A stretch of DNA of 6,316 nucleotides from positions 1 through 6,316 of the forward strand of contig PUKM01000209.1 in the NCBI GenBank assembly GCA_003552325.1, written 5' to 3'. Below, in pieces: positions 1 to 6,133 of the stretch. Position 1 is the first letter of the stretch. Each line of letters starts with the position of its first letter. A model generated the notes under the pieces. It saw only the letters and a list, made by a program, of their open reading frames with translations. It was not told where the DNA came from and searched no databases. The stretch comes from Natrialbaceae archaeon. Its GTDB lineage: Archaea > Halobacteriota > Halobacteria > Halobacteriales > Natrialbaceae. A program made the translations under genes and the position numbers.

Positions 1-1201
1 GTGGCGGATCCGAGGCACTGGGCACGGAGCCCCTGATCTCTGAGCGTGCCCCTGGCATGTCGGGGTCGGGATTCGGCACCGCGCTGAGCAGCGCTCGGGC
101 ATAGGGGTGGTGCTGTTCGATAAACAGCTCTTCGGCGGGAGCGACCTCGACGAACTCCCCGAGGTACATGACGGCCACCCGGTCGGCGATGTACCTGACG
201 ACGCTCAAGTCGTGAGAGATCAGCAGGTAGGTCAGCCCGTACTCCTCCTGGAGGTCGTCCATCAGGTTCAGAATCTGTGCCTGGACGCTCACGTCGAGTC
301 CACTCACGGGCTCGTCGGCGATCACCAGGTCGGGATTGATCGACAGTGCGCGTGCGAGGTTGATCCGCTGGCGCTGACCGCCGGAGAACTCGTGTGGATA
401 CCGATTGTAGTACTCCCGCTTGAGCCCAACCTGCTCGAGCAACTCGAGGGCCCGATTGCGACGAAGCTCCGTCGTCGTCGCCGTCACTGAGACCTCGACG
501 TCGATCACATCCCGCGTCTCGTCGACAGTGACCTCGGCATCGAGCCCCCAGGGGACGTCCGCGGTAACCGCGGGTTCCTGGTCGTTCTCCTGGCCGTCCC
601 TCGCTCGGACGGTAACGGGCACCGTCGCCACGTCGTCTTCGACGTCGACGACCAGGTCCGCGTCATCGGGCACCGAAACCCGAACGTCGAACGCCGCGAG
701 TCCGATCTGTTCGACGTCAGCAACCGTCGAAACTGCGGGGTCGGACTCCGGCCAGCCGGTCCCCTCGAGCGGGTCCTCGATGATGTGCCCGACCTTTCGA
801 CGGCTGTTGAGACTCGATTGTGGATCCTGGAACACCATCTGTGTCCGTTTGCGGAACTCCCCCTCCGGGATGTCGTCCCGTGGGAGGCCGTCGAACGTGA
901 TCTCCCCATCGGTCGGTTCTTCGAGACCGATGATCGTTCTGGCCAGGGTCGATTTCCCACAGCCGGACTCGCCGACGACGCCGAAGGTTTCGCCGGGTTT
1001 GAGTTCGAAGTCGACGCCGTCGACGGCCTTGACGCTCGAGTCGTCCCAGGCGAAGGGAAAGCCCCCCGACCCAGGGTCGTACCGCACCGAGGCGAGCATC
1101 CCGCTGTTGATGGGGAAGTGTTTTTTCAGGTTCGACACCGAGAGCAGCGGTTCCTGTTCGGCCTCGAGTGGGGCTCCCTGTCCGTCGCGTGTGGTCGTCA
1201 T
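1..1201 (-). CDS. dppF: Dpp/Opp-type ABC transporter ATP-binding protein, DppF-like, with an inserted domain (3' end beyond window)
   Basis: This is one ATPase subunit of a peptide-class ABC importer. It hydrolyses ATP at the inner face of the membrane, as a heterodimer with DppD. The frame is open for 400 codons from ATG at 1201 to the window edge. Visible motifs are: Walker A GESGCGKST at residues 77-85, Q-loop Q125 in VFQDPQSSLN, signature FSGGQRQR at 272-279, Walker B LVIADEP at 292-298, SGLD D-loop at 300-303, and H-loop H330 in LISHDLS. The sequence HPYARALLSAVPNPDP near 365-380 starts the C-terminal oligopeptide-transporter extension, which is cut by the edge just where an SGCxF...RCP motif would be expected. 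Residues 76 onward after the N-terminal VKAVDGV are typical of DppF rather than DppD. The oddity is an acidic, beta-strand-like insertion of about 90 residues at roughly 150-243. The start is set by a near-perfect Shine-Dalgarno. It follows dppD by 42 nt. The family call is firm; the substrate is unknown. Confidence 0.95.
   Translation of the reverse strand, partial: MTTTRDGQGAPLEAEQEPLLSVSNLKKHFPINSGMLASVRYDPGSGGFPFAWDDSSVKAVDGVDFELKPGETFGVVGESGCGKSTLARTIIGLEEPTDGEITFDGLPRDDIPEGEFRKRTQMVFQDPQSSLNSRRKVGHIIEDPLEGTGWPESDPAVSTVADVEQIGLAAFDVRVSVPDDADLVVDVEDDVATVPVTVRARDGQENDQEPAVTADVPWGLDAEVTVDETRDVIDVEVSVTATTTELRRNRALELLEQVGLKREYYNRYPHEFSGGQRQRINLARALSINPDLVIADEPVSGLDVSVQAQILNLMDDLQEEYGLTYLLISHDLSVVRYIADRVAVMYLGEFVEVAPAEELFIEQHHPYARALLSAVPNPDPDMPGARSEIRGSVPSASDPP
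473..754 (-). other. In-frame insertion domain inside DppF (about residues 150-243)
   Basis: The stretch between the Q-loop glutamine (Q125) and the end of SGG in the signature (275) spans 151 residues. In the neighbouring paralogue DppD the same interval (Q97 to G158) is 62. Flanking sequence matches the family on both sides: VGHIIEDPL before, and ELRRNRALELLEQVGL through RYPHEFSGG after. The extra segment is rich in Val and Asp/Glu, with alternating patterns such as FDVRVSV, DLVVDVEDDVATVPVTV, LDAEVTV and VIDVEVSVTATT, which suggest a small beta domain. Codon use stays G/C-rich at third positions and the frame is unbroken, so this is not a frameshift artefact. It lies in the variable helical subdomain of the ABC fold. 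Its function is unknown. I have an unverified recollection of similar insertions in other haloarchaeal DppF proteins. Confidence 0.85.
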
Positions 1202-1202
1202 C

Positions 1203-1213
1203 GGATCACCGCC
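1203..1213 (-). promoter_or_regulatory. Strong Shine-Dalgarno of dppF
   Basis: The coding strand reads GGCGGTGATCC followed by G and the ATG at 1201. This matches GGAGGTGATCC, the complement of the archaeal 16S rRNA 3' end, at 10 of 11 positions, with 7 nt between GGCGG and the start. It fixes the dppF start and is the best ribosome-binding site in the window. Confidence 0.8.
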
Positions 1214-1241
1214 GTGAATCGCTTCGACATCGTACTCTTGC

Positions 1242-1248
1242 TATTAAA
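1242..1248 (-). promoter_or_regulatory. Candidate internal TATA element upstream of dppF
   Basis: The coding strand across the dppD stop codon reads AATATTTAATAG, an AT-only run in otherwise G+C-rich DNA, with TTTAATA resembling a haloarchaeal TATA box. Transcription starting about 25-27 nt downstream would begin near 1218, leaving a 5' leader of about 17 nt that still contains the dppF Shine-Dalgarno. No clear BRE is visible, and the run also encodes the last DppD residues (NI) and the stop, so this is tentative. Confidence 0.3.
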
Positions 1249-2275
1249 TATTTGACTCATTGACACCACCGTCGTCCGTCTCGTGGAGCGTCGGTTCTGG
1301 CCGGGCAATTCCATCGTCGTACAACAGGCAGGCTGCGTCGTGATCCGTTCCCACCTGATAGCGTGGCGGATCGACCGCCAGACAGTCGTCGAACGCAGCC
1401 GGACACCGGGTCCGGAACCGGCAGCCAGACGGCGGCATGACCGCACTCGGCATCGTCCCGCCGATTGGATTGAGTTCGTCCAGTCGTTCGTCGGGCGTGA
1501 CCACGGAATTGAGCAGCGATTGCGTGTAGGGGTGTTTCGGATTCCGGAACAGTTCCTCGTACGGGGCCTGTTCGACGACTTTCCCGAGGTACATCACGGC
1601 AACACGATCACACACCTCGCGGACAACCCCGAGGTCGTGGGTCACGTAGACGATACTCGTGTCGTGTTTCTCCTGGATTTCCTCGAACAACTCGAGGATG
1701 CCTGCCTGAATCGTCACGTCGAGCGCCGTCGTCGGCTCGTCGGCGATGATCAGCCGGGGATTACAGGCGAGGGCCATTGCGATCATCGCTCGCTGTTGCA
1801 TCCCGCCGGAGTACTGGTGTGGGTACTCGTCGATGCGCTGGTCAGCGTCGGGGATCCCCACGTCCTCGAGCAACTCGATCGCCCGTTCGCGGGCGTCCGT
1901 TTTGTGCAGGTCGGTGTTCTCGACGATGATCTCCTGTATCTGACTCCCGACGGTGAAGACGGGATTGAGCGCGGACATCGCGTCCTGGAAGACGATCGAG
2001 ATCTCGTTCCCCCGAATCTCCCGTCGGAGCTCGGCTTCCGAGAGATCAGTCAGTTCCCGGCCGTCGAATCGAATGCTTCCGTCGACGACGCGGCCAGGAT
2101 CACGAATCAATCCCATGAGGCTCTTGACGGCCACACTTTTTCCGGCACCGCTTTCACCGACGATGCCGAGGGATTCACCCGCCCCGACCTCGAAACTGAC
2201 GCCGTCGACGGCCTGCACGATACCATCCGGCGTGAAGAAATACGTCCGGAGGTCAGCGACCTCGAGGAGGCTCAC
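1244..2275 (-). CDS. dppD: Dpp/Opp-type ABC transporter ATP-binding protein, DppD-like
   Basis: This 343-residue cytoplasmic ATPase subunit pairs with DppF to drive import. Motifs in order are: Walker A GESGAGKS at 40-47, Q-loop Q97 in IVFQDAMSALNP, signature YSGGMQQR at 155-162, Walker B LIIADEP at 175-181, D-loop TALD at 183-186, and H-loop H213 in YVTHDLG. The oligopeptide-transporter C-terminal extension begins at HPYTQSLLNSV (248-258) and contains four cysteines at 285, 291, 298 and 316 (GCRFRTRCP then C). This spacing is characteristic of DppD/OppD, and some members are reported to bind a [4Fe-4S] cluster there. The start is GTG; its first four bases, GTGA, overlap the dppC stop, and GAGGTGGT lies just upstream. 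The gene ends in tandem stops, TAA TAG. The length is normal for the family, with no insertion like that in DppF. The family call is very secure; the substrate is not determined. Confidence 0.97.
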   Translation of the reverse strand: MSLLEVADLRTYFFTPDGIVQAVDGVSFEVGAGESLGIVGESGAGKSVAVKSLMGLIRDPGRVVDGSIRFDGRELTDLSEAELRREIRGNEISIVFQDAMSALNPVFTVGSQIQEIIVENTDLHKTDARERAIELLEDVGIPDADQRIDEYPHQYSGGMQQRAMIAMALACNPRLIIADEPTTALDVTIQAGILELFEEIQEKHDTSIVYVTHDLGVVREVCDRVAVMYLGKVVEQAPYEELFRNPKHPYTQSLLNSVVTPDERLDELNPIGGTMPSAVMPPSGCRFRTRCPAAFDDCLAVDPPRYQVGTDHDAACLLYDDGIARPEPTLHETDDGGVNESNI

Positions 2276-3336
2276 GACCGACCACCTCTCAGCTCACCTG
2301 CGCCGTCGGTTCTGGCACCGGTTGAACCCGGGACGATGTCGTCGTCGGGCTGTTCGGTCTGCTGTTCGGTTTGCCACTCATCGAGCGTCCAGTCGTCGTA
2401 CGTGGTCGGTTCGACCGTCATCTTTGGATCCATAATGTCGCGCAGACCGTCACCGAGCATGTTGAAGCCCATGACGGTGAGGAAGATCATGATACCCGGG
2501 AAGACCGCAACCCACCAGGCGACGACCATCGCGGTACGGCCGTCACTGAGCATCCGTCCCCAGTCGGGTGTCGGCGGTTGCACACCGAACCCGAGGAACG
2601 AAAGTGCCGCTGCACCGATGATGACGCCACCCATCGATAGCGTCGCCTGGACGATGACTGGCGCGATACCGTTAGGAACGATCTCCCGGAAGAGGATCGT
2701 CCGGCGGGGGAGCCCGGCGAGTTTCGCCGCCTCGACGTACTCCCGATCGCGCAAGGAGAGTACCTCAGAGCGCATCACTCGAGCGTAGGCGGGGATACCG
2801 ACGATGCCATACGCGATAAACAGGTTGTAGATACTCGGCCCGAAGATCGCCATGAAGATGATGGCGAGTACGAGGCCAGGGATCGCGTAGAGGATCTCGA
2901 CGCTCCGCATCAGGAGATCGTCGACGTACCCGCCAAAGAACGCCGAGACGGAACCGATGATGACGCCACCGACGAAACTGATGCCGACGGCGAGGATACC
3001 GATTGTCAATGCCGTGCGACTTCCGTAGATGAGGCGCGTAAAGACATCCCGGCCGTACCGATCAGTTCCCATCGGGTGTTCGCGAGAGGGTTCTTCATAC
3101 CGCATACTCTGGTCCATGGCGTGTGGGTCGGCGTGGAGCCAGGTGATGATCGCGCGGTCGAAAATGAAGTTATCGATGGCACTGAAGATGGCCATGATCA
3201 CGAGCGCAGCGATAATGAAGAGCCCGACGAGTGACGTCGGGCTGTGTCTGAGTTTTTTCAGTGTCCGCACCAGGCCGCCATCTTCGTCGAACTCCGCGTC
3301 GACGTCGGCCGTTGGCGTTCCCTTCCCGGTGCTCAT
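2272..3336 (-). CDS. dppC: Dpp/Opp-type ABC transporter permease, DppC-like
   Basis: This 354-residue polytopic membrane protein forms half of the translocation pore with DppB. The cytoplasmic N-terminus (about 1-34) leads into a first membrane segment at about 36-55. The hallmark HPMGTDRYGRDVFTRLIYGSR follows at 87-107, then hydrophobic segments at about 109-135, 143-166, 168-186, 225-248 and 268-292. The EAA loop, EYVEAAKLAGLPRRTILFREIVPN at 199-222 (written here in part: EAA at 202-204, G208, P221), docks onto the ATPases. Most family members end soon after the DPK/DPR motif, here at 303-305. This protein instead continues for about 50 polar residues to 354, including a duplicated QTEQ. 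The ATG at 3336 is preceded by GAGGTGAG (3342-3349). It follows dppB by 36 nt and overlaps dppD by 4 nt. The family call is secure. Confidence 0.96.
   Translation of the reverse strand: MSTGKGTPTADVDAEFDEDGGLVRTLKKLRHSPTSLVGLFIIAALVIMAIFSAIDNFIFDRAIITWLHADPHAMDQSMRYEEPSREHPMGTDRYGRDVFTRLIYGSRTALTIGILAVGISFVGGVIIGSVSAFFGGYVDDLLMRSVEILYAIPGLVLAIIFMAIFGPSIYNLFIAYGIVGIPAYARVMRSEVLSLRDREYVEAAKLAGLPRRTILFREIVPNGIAPVIVQATLSMGGVIIGAAALSFLGFGVQPPTPDWGRMLSDGRTAMVVAWWVAVFPGIMIFLTVMGFNMLGDGLRDIMDPKMTVEPTTYDDWTLDEWQTEQQTEQPDDDIVPGSTGARTDGAGELRGGRS
2281..2288 (-). promoter_or_regulatory. Shine-Dalgarno supporting the GTG start of dppD
   Basis: GAGGTGGT on the coding strand lies inside the last codons of dppC, about 5-9 nt before the GTG at 2275. 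It supports a GTG start with a 4-nt overlap of the dppC stop, a classic translational-coupling arrangement. Confidence 0.6.
2349..2372. repeat. Two-copy 12-bp tandem repeat in the dppC tail
   Basis: On the plus strand gctgttcggtct at 2349-2360 is followed directly by gctgttcggttt at 2361-2372, with 11 of 12 bases identical. In dppC it encodes two consecutive QTEQ-type units in the polar C-terminal tail. The in-frame 12-bp unit suggests a recent small slippage duplication. Confidence 0.75.
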
Positions 3337-3341
3337 TGGCG

Positions 3342-3349
3342 CTCACCTC
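3342..3349 (-). promoter_or_regulatory. Shine-Dalgarno of dppC
   Basis: GAGGTGAG on the coding strand begins 13 nt before the ATG at 3336, in the 36-nt gap after dppB. It supports the chosen ATG, and the match to GGAGGTGA is good. Confidence 0.6.
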
Positions 3350-3372
3350 GCGTCGTCCGTAGCGAATATCCC

Positions 3373-4323
3373 TCAGTCATATTTGATCCGTGGGTCGATG
3401 TAGGCGTAGGCGATGTCAGTGAGCACGACGCCGATCAGAAACAGCGTCGAGAAGAACAACGTGACACCGACGGCTACCGAATAGTCCTGGTCGATTACCG
3501 AGTCGAAAAAGAGCCGTCCCAGTCCGGGGATGGCGAAAATCTCTTCGACGATGACACTCCCGCCGAGTAAGGTCGATACCTGCAAGCCGATGATCGTCAC
3601 CAGTGGCAACAACGCGTTGCGAAACGAGTGACGTAACATGATTTTTCGCTCGGGGATTCCATACGCTCGAGCGGTCTCGACGTAGTCTTCACGCATTTCT
3701 TCGATCATACTCGAGCGCGTCATCCGCATCAGGAGTGCCGTCTGTGCCGTCGCCAGCGTGAGCACCGGCATGATCAGCAGTGGGGCAGCCCCGACCGGGT
3801 CGACGAAGGGCGATGTGTATCCACTCGCTGGAAGCACGTCTAAATTGAACGCCAACAGGTAGATCAACATCAACGCGAGCCAGAAGTTCGGCGTCGAGAT
3901 GCCCGCCAGTCCAGCGAGCCGTGAGACGTGGTCGCCAGCCCGGTTGTGTCGGGCGGCCCCGTAGATTCCGAGACCGATGGCGACTGGCAGCGCGATGAGG
4001 TACGAGAGCCCCATGATGACCATCGTTGGCTCCATCCGCTCCCAGATCAGGTCCGTGACCGGCCGGTTGTAGACGAACGACTGGCCGAGGTCACCCTGGA
4101 CGAGGTTGACCAAGTAATCGAGATACTGTTCGTGCATCGGCCGGTCGAACCCGTGAGCCGCGATCAGTTCGTCGGCTAGCTCTTGGCCGGGTTCCTCCCC
4201 AAGCCAGAGGCGCACGGGGTCACCCGGCAGCGCGTGCATCATGATGAACGTGAGCGTCACGATGCCGAACAACACCGGCACGAGTTGGATGAACCGTCGT
4301 AATGTGTACCGAAAGAGTCCCAT
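3373..4323 (-). CDS. dppB: Dpp/Opp-type ABC transporter permease, DppB-like
   Basis: This 316-residue integral membrane protein is the DppB-type half of the import channel. The N-terminus, MGLFRYTLRRFIQLVPVLFG, leads into the first membrane helix (about 11-30) and the usual MMHALPGDP motif (28-36). A loop with LGQSFVYNRPV (79-89) precedes hydrophobic segments at about 99-121, 133-158, 181-198, 236-257 and 283-305. The EAA-type ATPase-docking loop is at 216-240 (ETARAYGIPERKI, ending RNALLP). The protein closes with DPRIKYD, the standard DppB end, so the length is typical. The start is ATG at 4323, 29 nt after dppA. Unlike its neighbours it has no convincing Shine-Dalgarno within 12 nt (TTTTCCTCATCT precedes ATG), so translation may depend on coupling from dppA. 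The family call is secure. Confidence 0.97.
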   Translation of the reverse strand: MGLFRYTLRRFIQLVPVLFGIVTLTFIMMHALPGDPVRLWLGEEPGQELADELIAAHGFDRPMHEQYLDYLVNLVQGDLGQSFVYNRPVTDLIWERMEPTMVIMGLSYLIALPVAIGLGIYGAARHNRAGDHVSRLAGLAGISTPNFWLALMLIYLLAFNLDVLPASGYTSPFVDPVGAAPLLIMPVLTLATAQTALLMRMTRSSMIEEMREDYVETARAYGIPERKIMLRHSFRNALLPLVTIIGLQVSTLLGGSVIVEEIFAIPGLGRLFFDSVIDQDYSVAVGVTLFFSTLFLIGVVLTDIAYAYIDPRIKYD

Positions 4324-4352
4324 AGATGAGGAAAAGCAGTGAGGCCTCGGGG

Positions 4353-6068
4353 CTAGTCGTCGATGCTGGCTTCCTGCCAGTAGTTGAACGTTTCCTGTTC
4401 GCCAAACTCACTGGGCTCGTAGTCGTTGACACTCGAGTGGACCCCGGTGACGCTCTCTGCGGAGTAAATACCCAGGAGTGGGTAGAGCCCGAGGACGATG
4501 TCGGCCGCCTCGATGTAGTACTCACGGCGGTCTTCCTGAGCGACGGTCGCCTGGCCTTGTCGGACGAGTTCGTCGAGTCGCTCGAGATCCTCGAGGATGT
4601 CCTCTTCACCGCGGTCACGGGTTCCTTCGTAGAGATAACCGATCGAGGAGTGGCCGACGACGTCGTCTGACATCCCGCCGTCATCGTTTCGCAGATCACG
4701 GAACATGTGGTAGTAGTAGCCGTCCGGGTCGTCGTTGCCACCCCAGCCGTAGGTCGTGATGTCGTAGTCTGCGTTATTCAGGGCTTCGAGCCAGTCACCT
4801 GTCGAGACCTCACTGATCGCACACTCGACACCGATCTCTTCGAACTCGTTCTGGAGGACCAGTGAACGGCCTTCGTTGGCCTCACCGGCGGTCATGATGA
4901 GATCGACCTCGAAGTCCGTCCCGACACCCGCCTCTTCGAACAGCTCGATGGCGCGGTCGTGGTCTTGCTCTGGATAGTACTGGTCTTCCCACTCCTCCTG
5001 GGGGAAATCCCACGCGTCGACAGTTTCCTGTGGCATATGTCCCCAGTTCCGCCCGCCGAGTTGCCCTGCGGCGGCATCGAGTACCTCGTCGTAGTCGACG
5101 AGATAGTGGACGGCCTCGCGGGCTCTGACGTCCGTGAACGGCCCCTCGAGGCAGTTCAGGATGAAGCCCTGGAAGTCCAGGTTAGAGAGCTGGTAGGTAC
5201 TGATGTCGTCGTTTCCTTCGGCGTCCTCGAGGAGTTCCTCGGTCACGCCAGACTGGTGGAGCGAACCCTGGACGAGTTCGACGTAACCGACCTCGGTTTC
5301 GGGGATGATACGGTACTCCATCCCGTCGAGGGCTGGTGCTCCGAGGAAGTAGTCCTCGTTGGCGACCATCTCGACCGACGCAGAGGGATCGTGATTCTCG
5401 AGTTTGAACGGGCCACTGCCGACCGGGTTCTCTCCGAACTCCTGATCGCCCATCTCTTCGGCGGCTTCCTTACACACGACGGGTGCCGCATTCATGTGTG
5501 AGAGCGCCCGTTCCATCAGCCCCGATGGGAAATCGAGGTGGAGCGTGACCTCGAAGTCGTCTGATGCCTCGGCTTCATCGATGAACGCAACGTTCGACTG
5601 GTTCGGGGAGTCGTTGTCCGGGTCGAGCACCCAGTTGATCGAGTAGGCGACGTCTTCGGCCGTCAGTTGCCCCCAGTCGTCGTGAAAGTACACGTCGTCA
5701 CGGATGTCGACGACGTACGTGGTCTCGTCAATTTCTTCCGGGTGGTCTGCCGCCAGGTGTGGCTCGAACTCACTGCCATCGGGTGACTGAAGCAACAGCG
5801 AGTCGAACATGTAGTGAGCCGCCGAACTGTACCACGCCAACTGGTTCTGTCTGGGGTCGAACGTTTCGACTTCATCGGACGTGGCGATCGTGAACACACC
5901 ACCGCCTCCAGTGGTATCGTCCGTGCCGTCATCGCTGTCGTCAGTTGCCTCCTCGTCGTCCGGGTCGGCCCCGATACAGCCCGCGAACAGTCCTGCACCG
6001 CCAACGACTGCCGCTGACTTGACGAAGCGCCGTCGGTTCAGATCCGATCCATTGTGATTGTCCTGCAT
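4353..6068 (-). CDS. dppA: Tat-exported lipoprotein, peptide-class substrate-binding protein (SBP_bac_5 family), DppA-like
   Basis: This is the extracellular receptor of the importer. It binds substrate outside the cell and delivers it to DppB/DppC. From ATG at 6068 it has 571 residues. The N-terminus carries a twin-arginine motif, NRRRFVK (11-17), a hydrophobic stretch, and lipobox FAGC with Cys31 as the lipidated residue. A low-complexity Asp/Glu/Thr/Gly linker follows (34-57). The binding fold starts near VFTIATSDEVETFDP (58-72). It includes FDSLL (88-92), FEPHLA (101-106), a FHDD..LTAEDVAYS segment (129-143) and the family hallmark GSGPF (217-221). The second lobe runs to the C-terminus, with DPDGYYYHMF at 447-456. 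The frame also allows a GTG at 6077 (three extra residues), but the Shine-Dalgarno would then touch the start, so ATG is preferred. Oligopeptide is the default substrate, but this family also includes receptors for nickel, haem, sugars and other ligands. Confidence 0.95.
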   Translation of the reverse strand: MQDNHNGSDLNRRRFVKSAAVVGGAGLFAGCIGADPDDEEATDDSDDGTDDTTGGGGVFTIATSDEVETFDPRQNQLAWYSSAAHYMFDSLLLQSPDGSEFEPHLAADHPEEIDETTYVVDIRDDVYFHDDWGQLTAEDVAYSINWVLDPDNDSPNQSNVAFIDEAEASDDFEVTLHLDFPSGLMERALSHMNAAPVVCKEAAEEMGDQEFGENPVGSGPFKLENHDPSASVEMVANEDYFLGAPALDGMEYRIIPETEVGYVELVQGSLHQSGVTEELLEDAEGNDDISTYQLSNLDFQGFILNCLEGPFTDVRAREAVHYLVDYDEVLDAAAGQLGGRNWGHMPQETVDAWDFPQEEWEDQYYPEQDHDRAIELFEEAGVGTDFEVDLIMTAGEANEGRSLVLQNEFEEIGVECAISEVSTGDWLEALNNADYDITTYGWGGNDDPDGYYYHMFRDLRNDDGGMSDDVVGHSSIGYLYEGTRDRGEEDILEDLERLDELVRQGQATVAQEDRREYYIEAADIVLGLYPLLGIYSAESVTGVHSSVNDYEPSEFGEQETFNYWQEASIDD

Positions 6069-6133
6069 GGGAAACACACCTCTGGTATGGGTTGTACTCC
6101 CACAGATAGGGGAAATACGTGCCGCCTAGCATA
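6069..6133 (-). promoter_or_regulatory. Intergenic region with a possible weak dppA promoter
   Basis: These 65 nt separate the upstream partial gene from dppA. The coding strand contains ACGTATTTCC (6111-6120), whose TATTT could act as a weak TATA element. A start about 25-27 nt downstream would give a leader of about 20 nt retaining the Shine-Dalgarno. The match is poor and no BRE is evident, so dppA may instead be read through from upstream. No tRNA, terminator hairpin or T-rich stop is visible here. Confidence 0.25.
6078..6083 (-). promoter_or_regulatory. Shine-Dalgarno deciding the dppA start
   Basis: AGAGGT on the coding strand, continuing GTG, matches the archaeal GGAGGTG core. It lies about 10 nt before ATG at 6068 but only 1 nt before the in-frame GTG at 6077, so it favours the ATG. 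Confidence 0.6.

Noticed and set aside
473..754. A mobile element, intein or intron interrupting dppF
   Set aside because: There are no intein splice motifs (no Cys/Ser start with a terminal HN), no terminal inverted or direct repeats, and the segment is only about 94 codons, in frame, with host-like codon use.
505..960. A minus-strand open frame of 151 codons overlapping the dppF insertion
   Set aside because: It is Arg/Ser-rich, unlike the acidic proteome, and lies in another register of dppF. The dppF frame is continuous through the region, so the insertion is not a separate gene or a frameshift.
420..1217. A 265-codon Ser/Thr-rich open frame on the plus strand
   Set aside because: It is antisense to dppF, and its low-complexity Ser/Thr/Arg composition is what reverse-reading acidic haloarchaeal codons gives.
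1283..2788. A 501-codon open frame on the plus strand
   Set aside because: It lies antisense to dppD and dppC, whose products show complete catalytic and membrane motifs. The plus-strand product has no recognisable domain, is not bounded by a sensible ribosome-binding site, and is the usual antisense artefact in G+C-rich haloarchaeal genes.
4959..5501. A 180-codon Val/Leu/Glu-rich plus-strand frame that looks superficially protein-like
   Set aside because: It is an exact antisense of the dppA binding domain; its acidic, Val-rich look comes from complementing Asp/Glu/Val-rich codons. No start signal supports it.
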